A stretch of DNA of 64,000 nucleotides from Calothrix brevissima NIES-22 (GTDB lineage Bacteria; Cyanobacteriota; Cyanobacteriia; Cyanobacteriales; Nostocaceae). Below the pieces are notes generated by a model. It had not been told where the DNA came from. It did not search any database and worked only from the letters and a program-made list of their open reading frames with translations. The stretch spans positions 62,001 to 126,000 of the forward strand of contig NZ_AP018209.1 of NCBI RefSeq assembly GCF_002367995.1, in the 5' to 3' direction. A program made the position numbers and the translations under genes. The number at the start of each line of letters is the position of its first letter. Positions within the stretch are counted from its first letter, which is position 1. Below are positions 16,911-26,462 of the stretch, piece by piece.

Positions 16911-19670
16911 TCAGTTTGTAATCGGTGGTTTCCAACTGTCGAGTATTTCTCGACTAAGTAATAATTTATGAATATACTTACTAACTTCGATTCTTTGAGT
17001 TTCTAAACCAGTAACAACTTCATCAGCTTGTAATTCCTTCCTCGCTCGTTCTTTAATTAAATAATCAAATTCAGACTGGAACCTATTAATATAGTCATCA
17101 ATTTGCTTCTCGCCTTTACGAAAATCTTCTGAAACCTGTTTTTCAATAACGCGCTGAAGTAGTGCTAAGTTTCTCTGAACTTGTAAATCAATATTTTGTT
17201 GAATACCTTGAGAAGTTTGCCGTAAATCAATTTCATAAAAATATACTGTTTCTTCGTAAGGAACATCTACTTCATATACTTTATCTGATTTACAGCATCG
17301 GCTTTTTCTCTTATATTCTTTTCTATTTCTGGTAACTACTTCTTGTTGATGTTGAATCTTTGCATCAATACCAGAAAAATCAAAGTCAGGAAATTGAATA
17401 GGATTATTACTTATGTCTATCTGTAATTCTTTTTTAATGGCATCAGAAAGCTCATCTGAAACAACTTGTATTTCTTCTTTTATCTTTTGAACTAATTCTT
17501 CACGAATTTTTGTTCCTTCTCTAACCAATTTATCTTGAGTATCTAACCAAAAATTCTGTATTAAGGGAGTGCAGTATTCATTAATAGTTTTACCTATCTT
17601 CTGTGCATCAGTTTTACTATTAACCCTAATTTTATAAGAATCTGGACTGGCAGAGATTTCAAATAAAGAACTAAATTTATCCCGTATGAAAGTTAAAAGG
17701 TTCTGACTATTATTGTGTTTTAAATTTTTCTGAGATTGATTTTTTGCTACTTTCTCTATTTCCAATTCTATGTGTTTCTTAGCAGTTTCAGCAAATTTAT
17801 CAATCTCTTGGCTGAAAGTTGTAATTAGTATTCTTTTTTGCACTTCTACAGAATTTTTTATATTGATCACCTTATTTTTAGCCAAATCAGCATCTTTTTT
17901 GTACTCTTCTATTTTTTGTATTAACACCTCAAATTCTAACTGCCAGCCTCGGATATCTGTAATAAATATTTCATCAATAGCTGTAGCAGCTTTATATAAT
18001 TCGTTTAAAACATCGCTTAATAAATTCCAACCGGAATTTTGAGTAATAGTTTGGATTACCATTTCTTGGATTTTGGGAATACCGCTATCATTTAAAGCTA
18101 ATGTTGCTACTTCTTCTGGCAAGGGAATAATACGTCTCCCTCTTTCATCTCTTTCAGCATATCTAGCACTAAAAAAATCTTCAAAGTCTTTAATATGAGA
18201 ATTTGTTGCTTTATCTTGCTGAATAAGCTTTGATAATAAACCTTTCCATCCACTAGCTGGGTAAATAACTGGTTCTGGAATGCCAAAATCAATTAAATTT
18301 TCTTTTAAAGACTTGATAACATCTGCAATAGGTCTGTCTCTCTCTGCTTTTTTATCTACCTTGTTAAGGACAAAATAAATTTTACCTGTACTTTCTGATA
18401 AAAAATCCTTACGCTTTTCTATTAAGTCTTGGAGTAATTCTAAATTAGTATCGGCTTTAAATGCAGCGTAATCTAAAATAAATAATATGGCATCACATGT
18501 TCTAAGAGCTTCTAAGGCAGTCTGCTTTAAGGAAGTAGTGTTAAACGAAGCAGATTCCCATTCATTGGGGCCGGGGGTATCTACTAATGTAAAACCTGCC
18601 AGCGATGGCATTGTATTAATGGCTTCTATAGGATGTTCTAATTCAAAGCGTGTAGTATTATCTTCATTAGATTTAGCTCGAATCTCATGGGTACGCTCTA
18701 AAAATTTCTGTCGAATTTCGTTTGCTTCACCTTCTATCAAAACTATAGGTTCTCGTTTACCTGCTTGATATTCCAATAGCCTGGGAGTTTTATCTGCATC
18801 TATTGGACGGATGTCTGTGCGGCAAACTGTACAAGCCTCTGCTTCGCTTGCCAAGACATCTGCACCAATTACAGCATTCAAGAATGTGCTTTTACCAGCC
18901 TTCATTGCTGCAATTACAGCAACTTGATATTTCTGTTCTACTAATGCTTTTAAAACTTTTGCAATATCATCTTCAATGTTTTGCAATCCCTGAGCCTTAT
19001 TTCCCTCTTTTAGCCGTTCGTTACGGAGTTGTTTTAAGTAACTCAAAAAGCTTTCGCCTACATCTCGAATTCTGTTGTAGCATTCTTGAAATTCTTGAGA
19101 AGGTTTATTGGTAGAGTGTGAATCCATCTGATGTATTTTTATTAATTCTTCTATGAAAGGTGAACTTTGAGCTAATTCGTCATTGCTTTGCTGACAGTTT
19201 ACTGGATTTAAAATCATTTCTCTTTGAACAGCAACTGTAAGATTACGTACATAGTAATCACTAGGTACAAAGATTAACTCTTCATTGATTTGGCAAAGAA
19301 CTTTATTAGTAAAATCTACTGCGTTGATAAATTCCTTCAAAGCAGCTTCTGTTGGTTCTCGATCAATATCCCACATTAGAGAAATTAGATTATTCTGTAA
19401 TCTAAGTGCTAAACGCAAGCAATCTTTTTCTACTTCATCTAAGGCGTGCTGGCAAGTTAAATCTATAATCTTTTTTTTGCTTTTAGCAGCTAATTTGCGG
19501 TATTTCTTCTCTAACAAAGCATATTTTTTTGTTAATTCATTGGCGACTTGTCTGTGATGTTTAGCGGCTTGTCTGTTTTTTTCGCCAGCAGCATGAGCAG
19601 TAAAAGCACCTGCAACAGCACCAGCTGCTACACCTAAAGCACCAAACACAAAAGGCAGTATAAAAATCAT
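16911..19670 (-). CDS. Dynamin-like large GTPase
   Basis: 919 residues. An N-terminal hydrophobic, Gly/Ala-rich segment (FVFGALGVAAGAVAGAFTA) should anchor it to a membrane. The GTPase domain has P-loop AAMKAGKST (about 258), the DTPGP switch II motif (about 363) and NKVDK (about 436). Long helical and coiled-coil regions follow, with a Lys/Arg-Cys-Cys patch (KRKSRCCKSDK) and a basic tail. This is the bacterial dynamin-like layout, usually linked to membrane remodelling or phage-response membrane repair. It is 19 bp downstream of the HNH-like membrane protein gene and 9 bp upstream of the 2H-like gene, so it is central to that operon. Confidence 0.85.
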   Translation of the reverse strand: MIFILPFVFGALGVAAGAVAGAFTAHAAGEKNRQAAKHHRQVANELTKKYALLEKKYRKLAAKSKKKIIDLTCQHALDEVEKDCLRLALRLQNNLISLMWDIDREPTEAALKEFINAVDFTNKVLCQINEELIFVPSDYYVRNLTVAVQREMILNPVNCQQSNDELAQSSPFIEELIKIHQMDSHSTNKPSQEFQECYNRIRDVGESFLSYLKQLRNERLKEGNKAQGLQNIEDDIAKVLKALVEQKYQVAVIAAMKAGKSTFLNAVIGADVLASEAEACTVCRTDIRPIDADKTPRLLEYQAGKREPIVLIEGEANEIRQKFLERTHEIRAKSNEDNTTRFELEHPIEAINTMPSLAGFTLVDTPGPNEWESASFNTTSLKQTALEALRTCDAILFILDYAAFKADTNLELLQDLIEKRKDFLSESTGKIYFVLNKVDKKAERDRPIADVIKSLKENLIDFGIPEPVIYPASGWKGLLSKLIQQDKATNSHIKDFEDFFSARYAERDERGRRIIPLPEEVATLALNDSGIPKIQEMVIQTITQNSGWNLLSDVLNELYKAATAIDEIFITDIRGWQLEFEVLIQKIEEYKKDADLAKNKVINIKNSVEVQKRILITTFSQEIDKFAETAKKHIELEIEKVAKNQSQKNLKHNNSQNLLTFIRDKFSSLFEISASPDSYKIRVNSKTDAQKIGKTINEYCTPLIQNFWLDTQDKLVREGTKIREELVQKIKEEIQVVSDELSDAIKKELQIDISNNPIQFPDFDFSGIDAKIQHQQEVVTRNRKEYKRKSRCCKSDKVYEVDVPYEETVYFYEIDLRQTSQGIQQNIDLQVQRNLALLQRVIEKQVSEDFRKGEKQIDDYINRFQSEFDYLIKERARKELQADEVVTGLETQRIEVSKYIHKLLLSREILDSWKPPITN

Positions 19671-19689
19671 AGAATTTTTGACTAATTAT

Positions 19690-20700
19690 CTAAGAACTAG
19701 GAAGGAGGTAAGGCATTTGAGAATCAGGCAGTAAATTACTATCTGCGGAGGTGAGTCCTAAAGATTGAGCAATAGCAATTGATTCACTTAAACGTTGCAT
19801 AGCTCCTTGGATACCTGGCGCAATTGGACGATTTGTAATTTCGTGATTAATTGCTTCTGCTTGTGCCAAAAATTCTAGATTTTTCTGATGTTCATAAATC
19901 AGTTCGTTCTCAATTTCTTGTAATCTTTCTAATTCTTGCCGAGTTAAAGATTCATAATAAGTTTTTACAGCCTGCTTATGATCGTCAAGGATTCTGAAAA
20001 ACTCGTAAACCATACCTGTGGCACCAACAACAGCTAAAACTGGTGCTGCTGCGCTTAACGCGATCGCAATTGGTGGACAAGCTGCTGCTACTGCTGTGGT
20101 TGCAAATGCCGTTACACCCCCAACAGCACCACCTATGGCGGTATCCTTTAATGTTGTGGTAGCCGCTTCCTGTGGAGAAATTTCCCCTCGGACTACACGT
20201 AAGCCATTAGTTAAAAGTGAAAAAGGTATAGTTGTAATTGCACCTACAGCAGCCCCCACAGGTGCAGCTTGAAGCCCAGCTTTTACAGCACCAGTTAAGT
20301 TATCAAAGTGGTATTTAGCATTTAGCCTCATTTGCTCAATGCTAGTCATGGGTTTACCACCACGGGCTACATTGTCTTTGCCATTCTCCCATTTGATATT
20401 GTTGGGATGATTAGAACCACCCTTGCTATGAGGCTTGATGTGACTAGCGTGCTTATCAGATAGGTAATGTTCGGCATTATTAGCCGCAGATTTCCCATCA
20501 ATACCTGCACGTTGAGAAGGGGGAATCTTCTCTAGCATTTTTTGGGCTTGCACCCTGGTTCTTACGGGTTCACCAGGCCTAATCCCACCTTTGTACATTT
20601 TACGTGCTGCACTTAAAGGTAAATCCTGCAATTGAGCGTGCTGAACTTTAGTCGCGGCAGCTGCATTGATAACAGAATTACGATAGGAATCGTCCGTCAT
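19690..20700 (-). CDS. HNH-like motif protein with membrane segments
   Basis: 336 residues. An HNH-like block at about 84-113 has His84, His87 and His91 in HASHIKPHSKGGSNHPNNIKW, ending near NGKDNVARGG. That is the HIxPxSxGG...NxxW pattern of HNH nucleases of the toxin-like group. Two hydrophobic Gly/Ala-rich stretches follow: around VKAGLQAAPVGAAVGAITTI (about 138-160) and a longer one at about 190-235. The C-terminus is a coiled-coil helix (LTRQELERLQEIENELIYEH). The layout suggests a nuclease-type effector held at or inserted into a membrane. It is the first gene of the operon with the dynamin-like GTPase. No classical immunity gene is adjacent; HNH activity is inferred from the motif. Confidence 0.65.
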   Translation of the reverse strand: MTDDSYRNSVINAAAATKVQHAQLQDLPLSAARKMYKGGIRPGEPVRTRVQAQKMLEKIPPSQRAGIDGKSAANNAEHYLSDKHASHIKPHSKGGSNHPNNIKWENGKDNVARGGKPMTSIEQMRLNAKYHFDNLTGAVKAGLQAAPVGAAVGAITTIPFSLLTNGLRVVRGEISPQEAATTTLKDTAIGGAVGGVTAFATTAVAAACPPIAIALSAAAPVLAVVGATGMVYEFFRILDDHKQAVKTYYESLTRQELERLQEIENELIYEHQKNLEFLAQAEAINHEITNRPIAPGIQGAMQRLSESIAIAQSLGLTSADSNLLPDSQMPYLLPSS

Positions 20701-21196
20701 GAATTCTTAGCTTCCTTAGCAATGGGCTAAATATGGTATCAGCTGATTTTTTATTATTTCTAATTATCTTTGGTTAAGTACAATACTTTTATCAAGATAT
20801 TATGAATCTTAAGTACAATTAAAATTAAGACAACAGAGCAAAAGCACCCAGTCATTGGTATTTTTTTACAGCAGATAACAGATATATGAAGTACAAAAAA
20901 TTTATCACATAACTCTTGTAGAGCAGGCTATAAAGCCCGCTACGGGTGTACTTTATTGAGATGAGTTCGCTGTAGTTAAAGTTGCAAAGGCATTCACAGT
21001 GTTAATTCATTAATTCATGACAATGTAAACACTACATTAATACCACTGTCAGCCTGACTAGATATCCAGTCGTAGGAAAGTGATCGCATCAATATCTATT
21101 TCATTGCGCCCATACCAATGCGGTCACACTGATAATCACTCTAGCTGTTGCAGTTTTTTTGTACATCGTTGTTACTTGCTGTGAATGTTTCTATTT
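20701..21196. other. Gene-free stretch, 496 bp
   Basis: A/T-rich spacer between two minus-strand genes. I see no ORF, terminator or repeat that I can support; it probably carries the promoter of the HNH-like/dynamin operon near 20700-20800. Confidence 0.5.
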
Positions 21197-23599
21197 TCAT
21201 GCTGCTTGTGCAACCAATTTAGTGAAGCCAAACATACTAAACAGCCAGTGATACCATTCTGGATGAGTAATAAATATATTTAGAGCCGACTCCAAATTAA
21301 CATCTAAGTCTCTGTTCTGAATGTCGATAATTGTTTGATAAGTCAAATCCAAACAAATTCTATCTTGTTTTTTGAATAAGACAAACTTACCATTAGATGA
21401 ATTATTCAGTTGAGCTATTCGTTCTTTACCCACCTTGCCCGTGACTTGCGTTAAACGCTGATCACGAAATAAACCAAAGCGGTCATGACGATGTAAACTT
21501 ACTAACTCATTAAAATTACCAATTCTGCTCGTAAACGATATACCATCTGGTGCTATCTGGAGAAACCCTATGACATAATTTTTATTATCAGTCTCAACTA
21601 CAATATGCTCTGGTAAAACCTTCTTGCCCAAGCGATAATGGGTTAATTTAATAGGTTTAATGTGGTTAAAAGCTTCAGCAATAGTCTTTAGCTTGCCTAT
21701 GTCATCATAATCAGAAATAATAGGAGTATTTTGATAACTCTGTTCTAATTCAGCCTTTTTTAAATTTAAATATTCGAGAATATTGTGTGATATCTGCGGG
21801 TTTACTGGGACAACATCAGGTACAAACTGCTGACAGAGTTTTGTCAGGTCAACCGAGCTTGGTTCTTGTATTGCTTGCACCAAACTAAGAAATGCTTCGG
21901 TCAATTTTTGCTGTTGCTGCTGAACAACTCGTAATTGCTGTTCTAGTTTTTCTGTAGTGTTGAGTTGGTGCAGATTTTCTTTGATAGATAGCAGTGGGAT
22001 TTGACGAACTCTATAGTTGTAATAGTCTGCTGCTCGATTCAAAACCGCTCGAATCGGTTTTTGTCCGAGAATATCTTCTAAATCTTCTGGAGTGAATAAT
22101 AGTTCTAGGGGAATATTTACAGTCTGAAGCTTTACCTGAAGAATTGCTTTAAGTTCTGTTTCATCTGGCTGACGTAAGTGGATTTGGTACTGGGATATTC
22201 GACCAATAATTGAGTTGTCAAAACTAGTTTGAAACTGTTCCCATCGGTCAGGAAACATATTTAGGATAACTAAGCTGTTGGGGACATGAGTAAAAATTTC
22301 TTTGATGGCTTCCCCAAAGTTCAACAATATTTCTCGGTTATGCGACAATCCTAATCCTTCTAGTTGATCAAAGATGATAATTAGAGGCTCATCCAAAATC
22401 GACAGTTTAGCTAAAACTGAAATCGCTTCTAGTGAAAATGCTTCTTGGCTGAGGTCTTCGCCCCAGTTTGGCAAACCCACTAATTCCGCTTCTTCCACAG
22501 ACAAGATATTGGCGGCTAACCAACGGGTAGCGATATCTTTTCGCCGAGGGTCAGTATAACTGCAATATTTAACAATTCCTTTGAGGATAGTAAGAGCAAA
22601 GCCACCAGAGGAGTAATGACCTGCCCACCACTCACTAATCCGTTTCTCAATATGCTGCCAGTAATCTCGTTTGCGTTGAGTGCCTTCACCCCCAAGCGCA
22701 TCTAGATTTTTGTCTTGCAGGGCTTTGAGAATCTCTTGGTCTTTCTGGGATGTGATCCGGAAACTAAGAATTTTACAAAAGCTGTTAATAATCAAGTAAT
22801 CTAATTGAGTAGAAGAGCCAACCCGCTCTATCAGCGACTCCAAAATGCGGCTGTATATGTGATACAGCACTGATTTAGGATGGTTTGGCTGACGGATAAA
22901 CAGCAGTCTATTACTGTATAGTCGCTCTTGGGCCAGTCTCATCATTAAGTGAGTTTTACCAGTTCCTGGTTCGCCAATAACTACTGCTCCTTTACTCTGT
23001 CGGTTGGAATCTAGTTTGATATCCGTCAAAATTGACTCAAGAATCAGGTATTCTTGGCGGTAAGTACCAAAGTAATCAGGATGAGTTTGAAACGGAGTGT
23101 CCACCCTGCTTCCACTAAATGGATTTGGATGCTGTTTTAATTGTTCGACCATTAGCCGCCGATAAAGATGGTAGGTGAACTGGGCATCATATCGGGCAGC
23201 ATGAGCCATATCGCGGATAAAGTAGCGGTTGTCCACCTGTAAATTGAAATGCTTACTCAGGTATTCCAGAGAATGGCTTTCTAGCTCTGGCCAAACAGTT
23301 TTGGCTCTATCCCAAGTACACTCAAATTCTAGTTTGGGAAACACTAGACCCACTCTGCGAAAACTGGACTGAAGTATCTCAATATCATGCTTGGCGTAGT
23401 GACAGACTATTCTCTTTCCTTGCACAAGACTCAAAAACTCTGTCAGTAGGGTTTTCAGACTTTTGAGGTTAGGCAGATTCGTGTTGTGATTGGGATAGTC
23501 ACTAGAGAAGCCTTCAAAAATCACCCGGCCTTGACTATCTACAATCGCTAATTCTCTTAATTCTGGTTTACCTTCAGTATCGAGAACTACAAAGTCCAT
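21197..23599 (-). CDS. DEDDh exonuclease fused to an AAA-type ATPase
   Basis: 800 residues. The first ~150 are a DnaQ-like DEDDh 3'-5' exonuclease: D7 and E9 in VLDTEG, D72 in YAKHDIEIL, and His133/Asp138 in AHAARYDAQFT, all five active-site residues kept. A P-loop ATPase follows, with Walker A GEPGTGKTH (about 209-217) and Walker B LIIIFDQLEG. The rest includes Gln-rich and strand-rich parts and no known nuclease tail. It is a nucleic-acid-degrading enzyme probably gated by nucleotide binding. It stands alone between the dynamin operon and the DUF262/DISARM operon, both minus strand, in a defence context. It could be an abortive-infection or anti-phage enzyme; unknown to me as a named system. 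Confidence 0.75.
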   Translation of the reverse strand: MDFVVLDTEGKPELRELAIVDSQGRVIFEGFSSDYPNHNTNLPNLKSLKTLLTEFLSLVQGKRIVCHYAKHDIEILQSSFRRVGLVFPKLEFECTWDRAKTVWPELESHSLEYLSKHFNLQVDNRYFIRDMAHAARYDAQFTYHLYRRLMVEQLKQHPNPFSGSRVDTPFQTHPDYFGTYRQEYLILESILTDIKLDSNRQSKGAVVIGEPGTGKTHLMMRLAQERLYSNRLLFIRQPNHPKSVLYHIYSRILESLIERVGSSTQLDYLIINSFCKILSFRITSQKDQEILKALQDKNLDALGGEGTQRKRDYWQHIEKRISEWWAGHYSSGGFALTILKGIVKYCSYTDPRRKDIATRWLAANILSVEEAELVGLPNWGEDLSQEAFSLEAISVLAKLSILDEPLIIIFDQLEGLGLSHNREILLNFGEAIKEIFTHVPNSLVILNMFPDRWEQFQTSFDNSIIGRISQYQIHLRQPDETELKAILQVKLQTVNIPLELLFTPEDLEDILGQKPIRAVLNRAADYYNYRVRQIPLLSIKENLHQLNTTEKLEQQLRVVQQQQQKLTEAFLSLVQAIQEPSSVDLTKLCQQFVPDVVPVNPQISHNILEYLNLKKAELEQSYQNTPIISDYDDIGKLKTIAEAFNHIKPIKLTHYRLGKKVLPEHIVVETDNKNYVIGFLQIAPDGISFTSRIGNFNELVSLHRHDRFGLFRDQRLTQVTGKVGKERIAQLNNSSNGKFVLFKKQDRICLDLTYQTIIDIQNRDLDVNLESALNIFITHPEWYHWLFSMFGFTKLVAQAA

Positions 23600-23803
23600 A
23601 TCACCTTGGCTACGAGTAGGCTATAGCAAAATTAACATAACTAGTATTAAAACAGTATAATTTTTGGCAACAAGCTAAGTAGGAAGGCAAATCTTAGCAC
23701 GAAACTAGTGAGTAGGTAGAACTCAACCCAAACTGAAATATTAAGGCTCAGACCAAATCACCTGTTTCATCCAACAAAGCCGCTTGGAGAGAAAAATCTC
23801 CAA

Positions 23804-25645
23804 TCACTCTTCATCATCTGCGACATCACTAATCGCCGAATCATCCACTGCTAATACAGGCTTGCCCATAGCCGCTTCAATTTTGGAAAGTATCATTCGT
23901 TGGCGCGATGCCATGAAACCCTCAAAGTCGTCTTGTCGCAGTGTTATTGCGTCGATTTGATGAGTTGCCAGAATTGCATTCATGCCTGCATCGTCTAGCT
24001 GAACACTGTCATGCTTTTGAAGCTGAACCAGATATTCGCTTGGAGCTTTACCGCCAATCATGCGATTTGCTTTAAACGATATGGGAGTTTTGTTGAGGAT
24101 AGAGTTATAGCGAGATGCGGGAATACCCTGCTTGTCACACCAACTCTTGGGAAAAATGTGATGAATATCGAGTTTGCGTTCCTCCCAATCGGTTTCATCT
24201 AAATCTCGTATAGCAACTTTCCAGAAGAAGTCTTGAGCGCCTTCACGCTGAACTAAGACATTGATACCTTTATATGCAGCGCTATTGCGGGAACGTAAAG
24301 TACCTAACCGAGTAGGCTGGAAGTTAGCATCCCTAACAGTCGAAGGTTCTTCCTTGCTACCCTCAATCCAGTCTATAAGTTCCTGAATGTCCAAAGCTAT
24401 ACGGGTTTCAACTGCCCCGCCGTAAAGTTCACCGAGGATACCACACCAAAACCAACGAGCGATTTTGTCATAGATTTTCGGTTCAAGCCAGCGATCGCCA
24501 AGGAATGCCATGACCACGGCAAGCGGAACAAGTTGGGTACGGTAGGGTAAATCGTTGGTAGAGAAAAACGATTCTTGACGTAGAAATTTAGCTGCTTTCC
24601 AATAACCTTGCGTAAGAGGCTGTTTCCATTTTTGGTAAGCATCTAGAGGTAAAGACAAAACTGCTTCGCGCTTTGCAGTAACACCTGTTACCTGCTTGCC
24701 AGTTTTACCCGCCTTTAAGTCTTCCCTTCGTTTATCCCAAGTATGCAGTAGTGTCAATCCTTGAAGAAACTCAGTAGGTTGAACCTCGCGTAACAAACTT
24801 TGCTTTCTTAGATGCGGTTGAGTACCTTCGATACCTTCGTGAGCATTACCAAACCATTCATCCCGCAGGTTTACATTATCAATAGCGTAAGTGGCAGTCA
24901 TGAGTTCAAATACCGAGAGGGAAACACCTCCGGTATTGACTTTCTCAAAGACAAGGCAGACTGCTTCTTTCTTGTTTTCCTTGCTGAGTTCAATGATCGG
25001 AATGTTATAGTTACGAAATTCATTCACAACCTGTTTACGGAATTGAGCATATCGCCCGAACTTTGTAACGTCGTAAGCAAGCAATCCTTCCTCCCACTCA
25101 TCAGAGTTAAGGAGCTGGTTACAAGGAAAGTAAAAGTTCTCATATTCCTTTTCTGGAGTGCTGAGATCCAGCTTTAAATCACGTCCAAAATTTTCTCGCA
25201 CAGTCCGATCAGTGTCAACGCTAATAATCGCACTTTCATAATGCTCTTTTCCTAATAGGGCTGTTTCGATATCAATGTAGTAATAGCGATGAAGTAATTT
25301 TTTCTTGTAGTCACGAGTTTGTACTGGTTGTGTAAACATTAACACTTGCGTTAATGAAGTCAGTCTCTGTTGCCCATCAAGAATCAACTTTTCTAATTTG
25401 CTAAGTATTGCTTTTGTTAGCTCTACTCCTTCAATGGGACGCGCTTTGAACTTAGCATCACCGCCTGCCTCTAGTAACATGATTGCTCCGACAGGAAAGG
25501 CACGAGCAATACTTACTAACAGAGAGCGGATATGTTCATCATCCCAAACCCACCCTCGTTGAAAATCGGGCAGTTGAATTTTGCCAACTACGATATCGTT
25601 TAGTAAAGTGGCTAGACTTGTCTTGGTAGAATCAAATGTAGACAT
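23804..25645 (-). CDS. DUF262/DUF1524 (GmrSD-like) restriction-type protein
   Basis: 613 residues. The N-terminus has the ParB/DUF262 signatures LPDFQRGWVW and ILDGQQRLTSL (nucleotide-binding/hydrolysing domain). The C-terminus has the HNH-type DUF1524 motif HHIFPKSW with RYNSILNKTPIS. That is the two-domain layout of GmrSD-type, Type IV restriction enzymes, which cleave modified DNA. Both signature motifs look intact. It lies 19 bp downstream of drmC on the same strand, so it is probably transcribed with DISARM. The combination suggests an added layer against modified phage DNA (inference). Confidence 0.85.
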   Translation of the reverse strand: MSTFDSTKTSLATLLNDIVVGKIQLPDFQRGWVWDDEHIRSLLVSIARAFPVGAIMLLEAGGDAKFKARPIEGVELTKAILSKLEKLILDGQQRLTSLTQVLMFTQPVQTRDYKKKLLHRYYYIDIETALLGKEHYESAIISVDTDRTVRENFGRDLKLDLSTPEKEYENFYFPCNQLLNSDEWEEGLLAYDVTKFGRYAQFRKQVVNEFRNYNIPIIELSKENKKEAVCLVFEKVNTGGVSLSVFELMTATYAIDNVNLRDEWFGNAHEGIEGTQPHLRKQSLLREVQPTEFLQGLTLLHTWDKRREDLKAGKTGKQVTGVTAKREAVLSLPLDAYQKWKQPLTQGYWKAAKFLRQESFFSTNDLPYRTQLVPLAVVMAFLGDRWLEPKIYDKIARWFWCGILGELYGGAVETRIALDIQELIDWIEGSKEEPSTVRDANFQPTRLGTLRSRNSAAYKGINVLVQREGAQDFFWKVAIRDLDETDWEERKLDIHHIFPKSWCDKQGIPASRYNSILNKTPISFKANRMIGGKAPSEYLVQLQKHDSVQLDDAGMNAILATHQIDAITLRQDDFEGFMASRQRMILSKIEAAMGKPVLAVDDSAISDVADDEE

Positions 25646-25664
25646 AAAATGTTACTTTAAATAT

Positions 25665-26462
25665 TTAAATTCCAGGAATTCGACATAAGATATTTCTTGT
25701 AACCAAGCTTTCAAATTGCATTTGCAAAGCAATAGCAGTTACTGGGTCATTGAGTAATACACCAGCTTCGATATTGCGCTCGTGAGCCGCTTCTGTAAAA
25801 TTAGCGGATGTCACAAGCACACGCTGCTTATCTACAACAACACACTTGGCGTGTAAACAAGCTTTTGATTCCACACCCAGCGTCAGCGATCGCGGATCGT
25901 GAAACACTTCAGGTAGTCTTTTTCCTGGCCAAACATCTTGGCGAAAACTACTAGCAAACTCGCGCAGTAAAGTAGATGTTGGCACTTCACTGTTGTGCGG
26001 TCGGTTGACGTTAAGAAACATTCGCACATTTAATTCTGGGTTAGTTTCCATTGCATGGGCTAAAACTCCAAATAAATCTCGTGCTTTTTGCCCTTTATCG
26101 ATAGCAAAACTAGAAATGAGAACGCTGGTTTTGGCAGTGCTAAATAATTCGCGCACAACAATGGCAGTATCACGACTTTGAGAGCCAGCAATTTCTGGGC
26201 CAGTCCAAACTAAGTCAACGCGATCGCTCAATGCTTGAGATGTACGTCGTTCTTCTGCCAGCAATCGCAATGTATAAGCAATATGCTGAGAATGTACACC
26301 TATACTATTGAGGCGATTGAGTTCATCAACTATCCCTTGGTTCAAAGCTGCTGGGATATAGTTAGCTACATTTGATGCAGAGAAAGGCGGGGAAAGTCTG
26401 CCAGTTTCTAAAGCTGCTGCCAAATTAACGAGGGTTGGACGACTAAGGTTGAGAAAACTCAT
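25665..26462 (-). CDS. drmC: DISARM protein DrmC, phospholipase D-like
   Basis: 265 residues with a phospholipase D-type HxKx4D motif (HAKCVVVDKQRVLVTSANF) in the last third, and a helical N-terminus. DrmC is the PLD-family member of DISARM, an anti-phage system. The start overlaps the stop of drmB by one base (TAATG), so they are translated together. Gene order and size agree with class 1 DISARM. Confidence 0.9.
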   Translation of the reverse strand: MSFLNLSRPTLVNLAAALETGRLSPPFSASNVANYIPAALNQGIVDELNRLNSIGVHSQHIAYTLRLLAEERRTSQALSDRVDLVWTGPEIAGSQSRDTAIVVRELFSTAKTSVLISSFAIDKGQKARDLFGVLAHAMETNPELNVRMFLNVNRPHNSEVPTSTLLREFASSFRQDVWPGKRLPEVFHDPRSLTLGVESKACLHAKCVVVDKQRVLVTSANFTEAAHERNIEAGVLLNDPVTAIALQMQFESLVTRNILCRIPGI

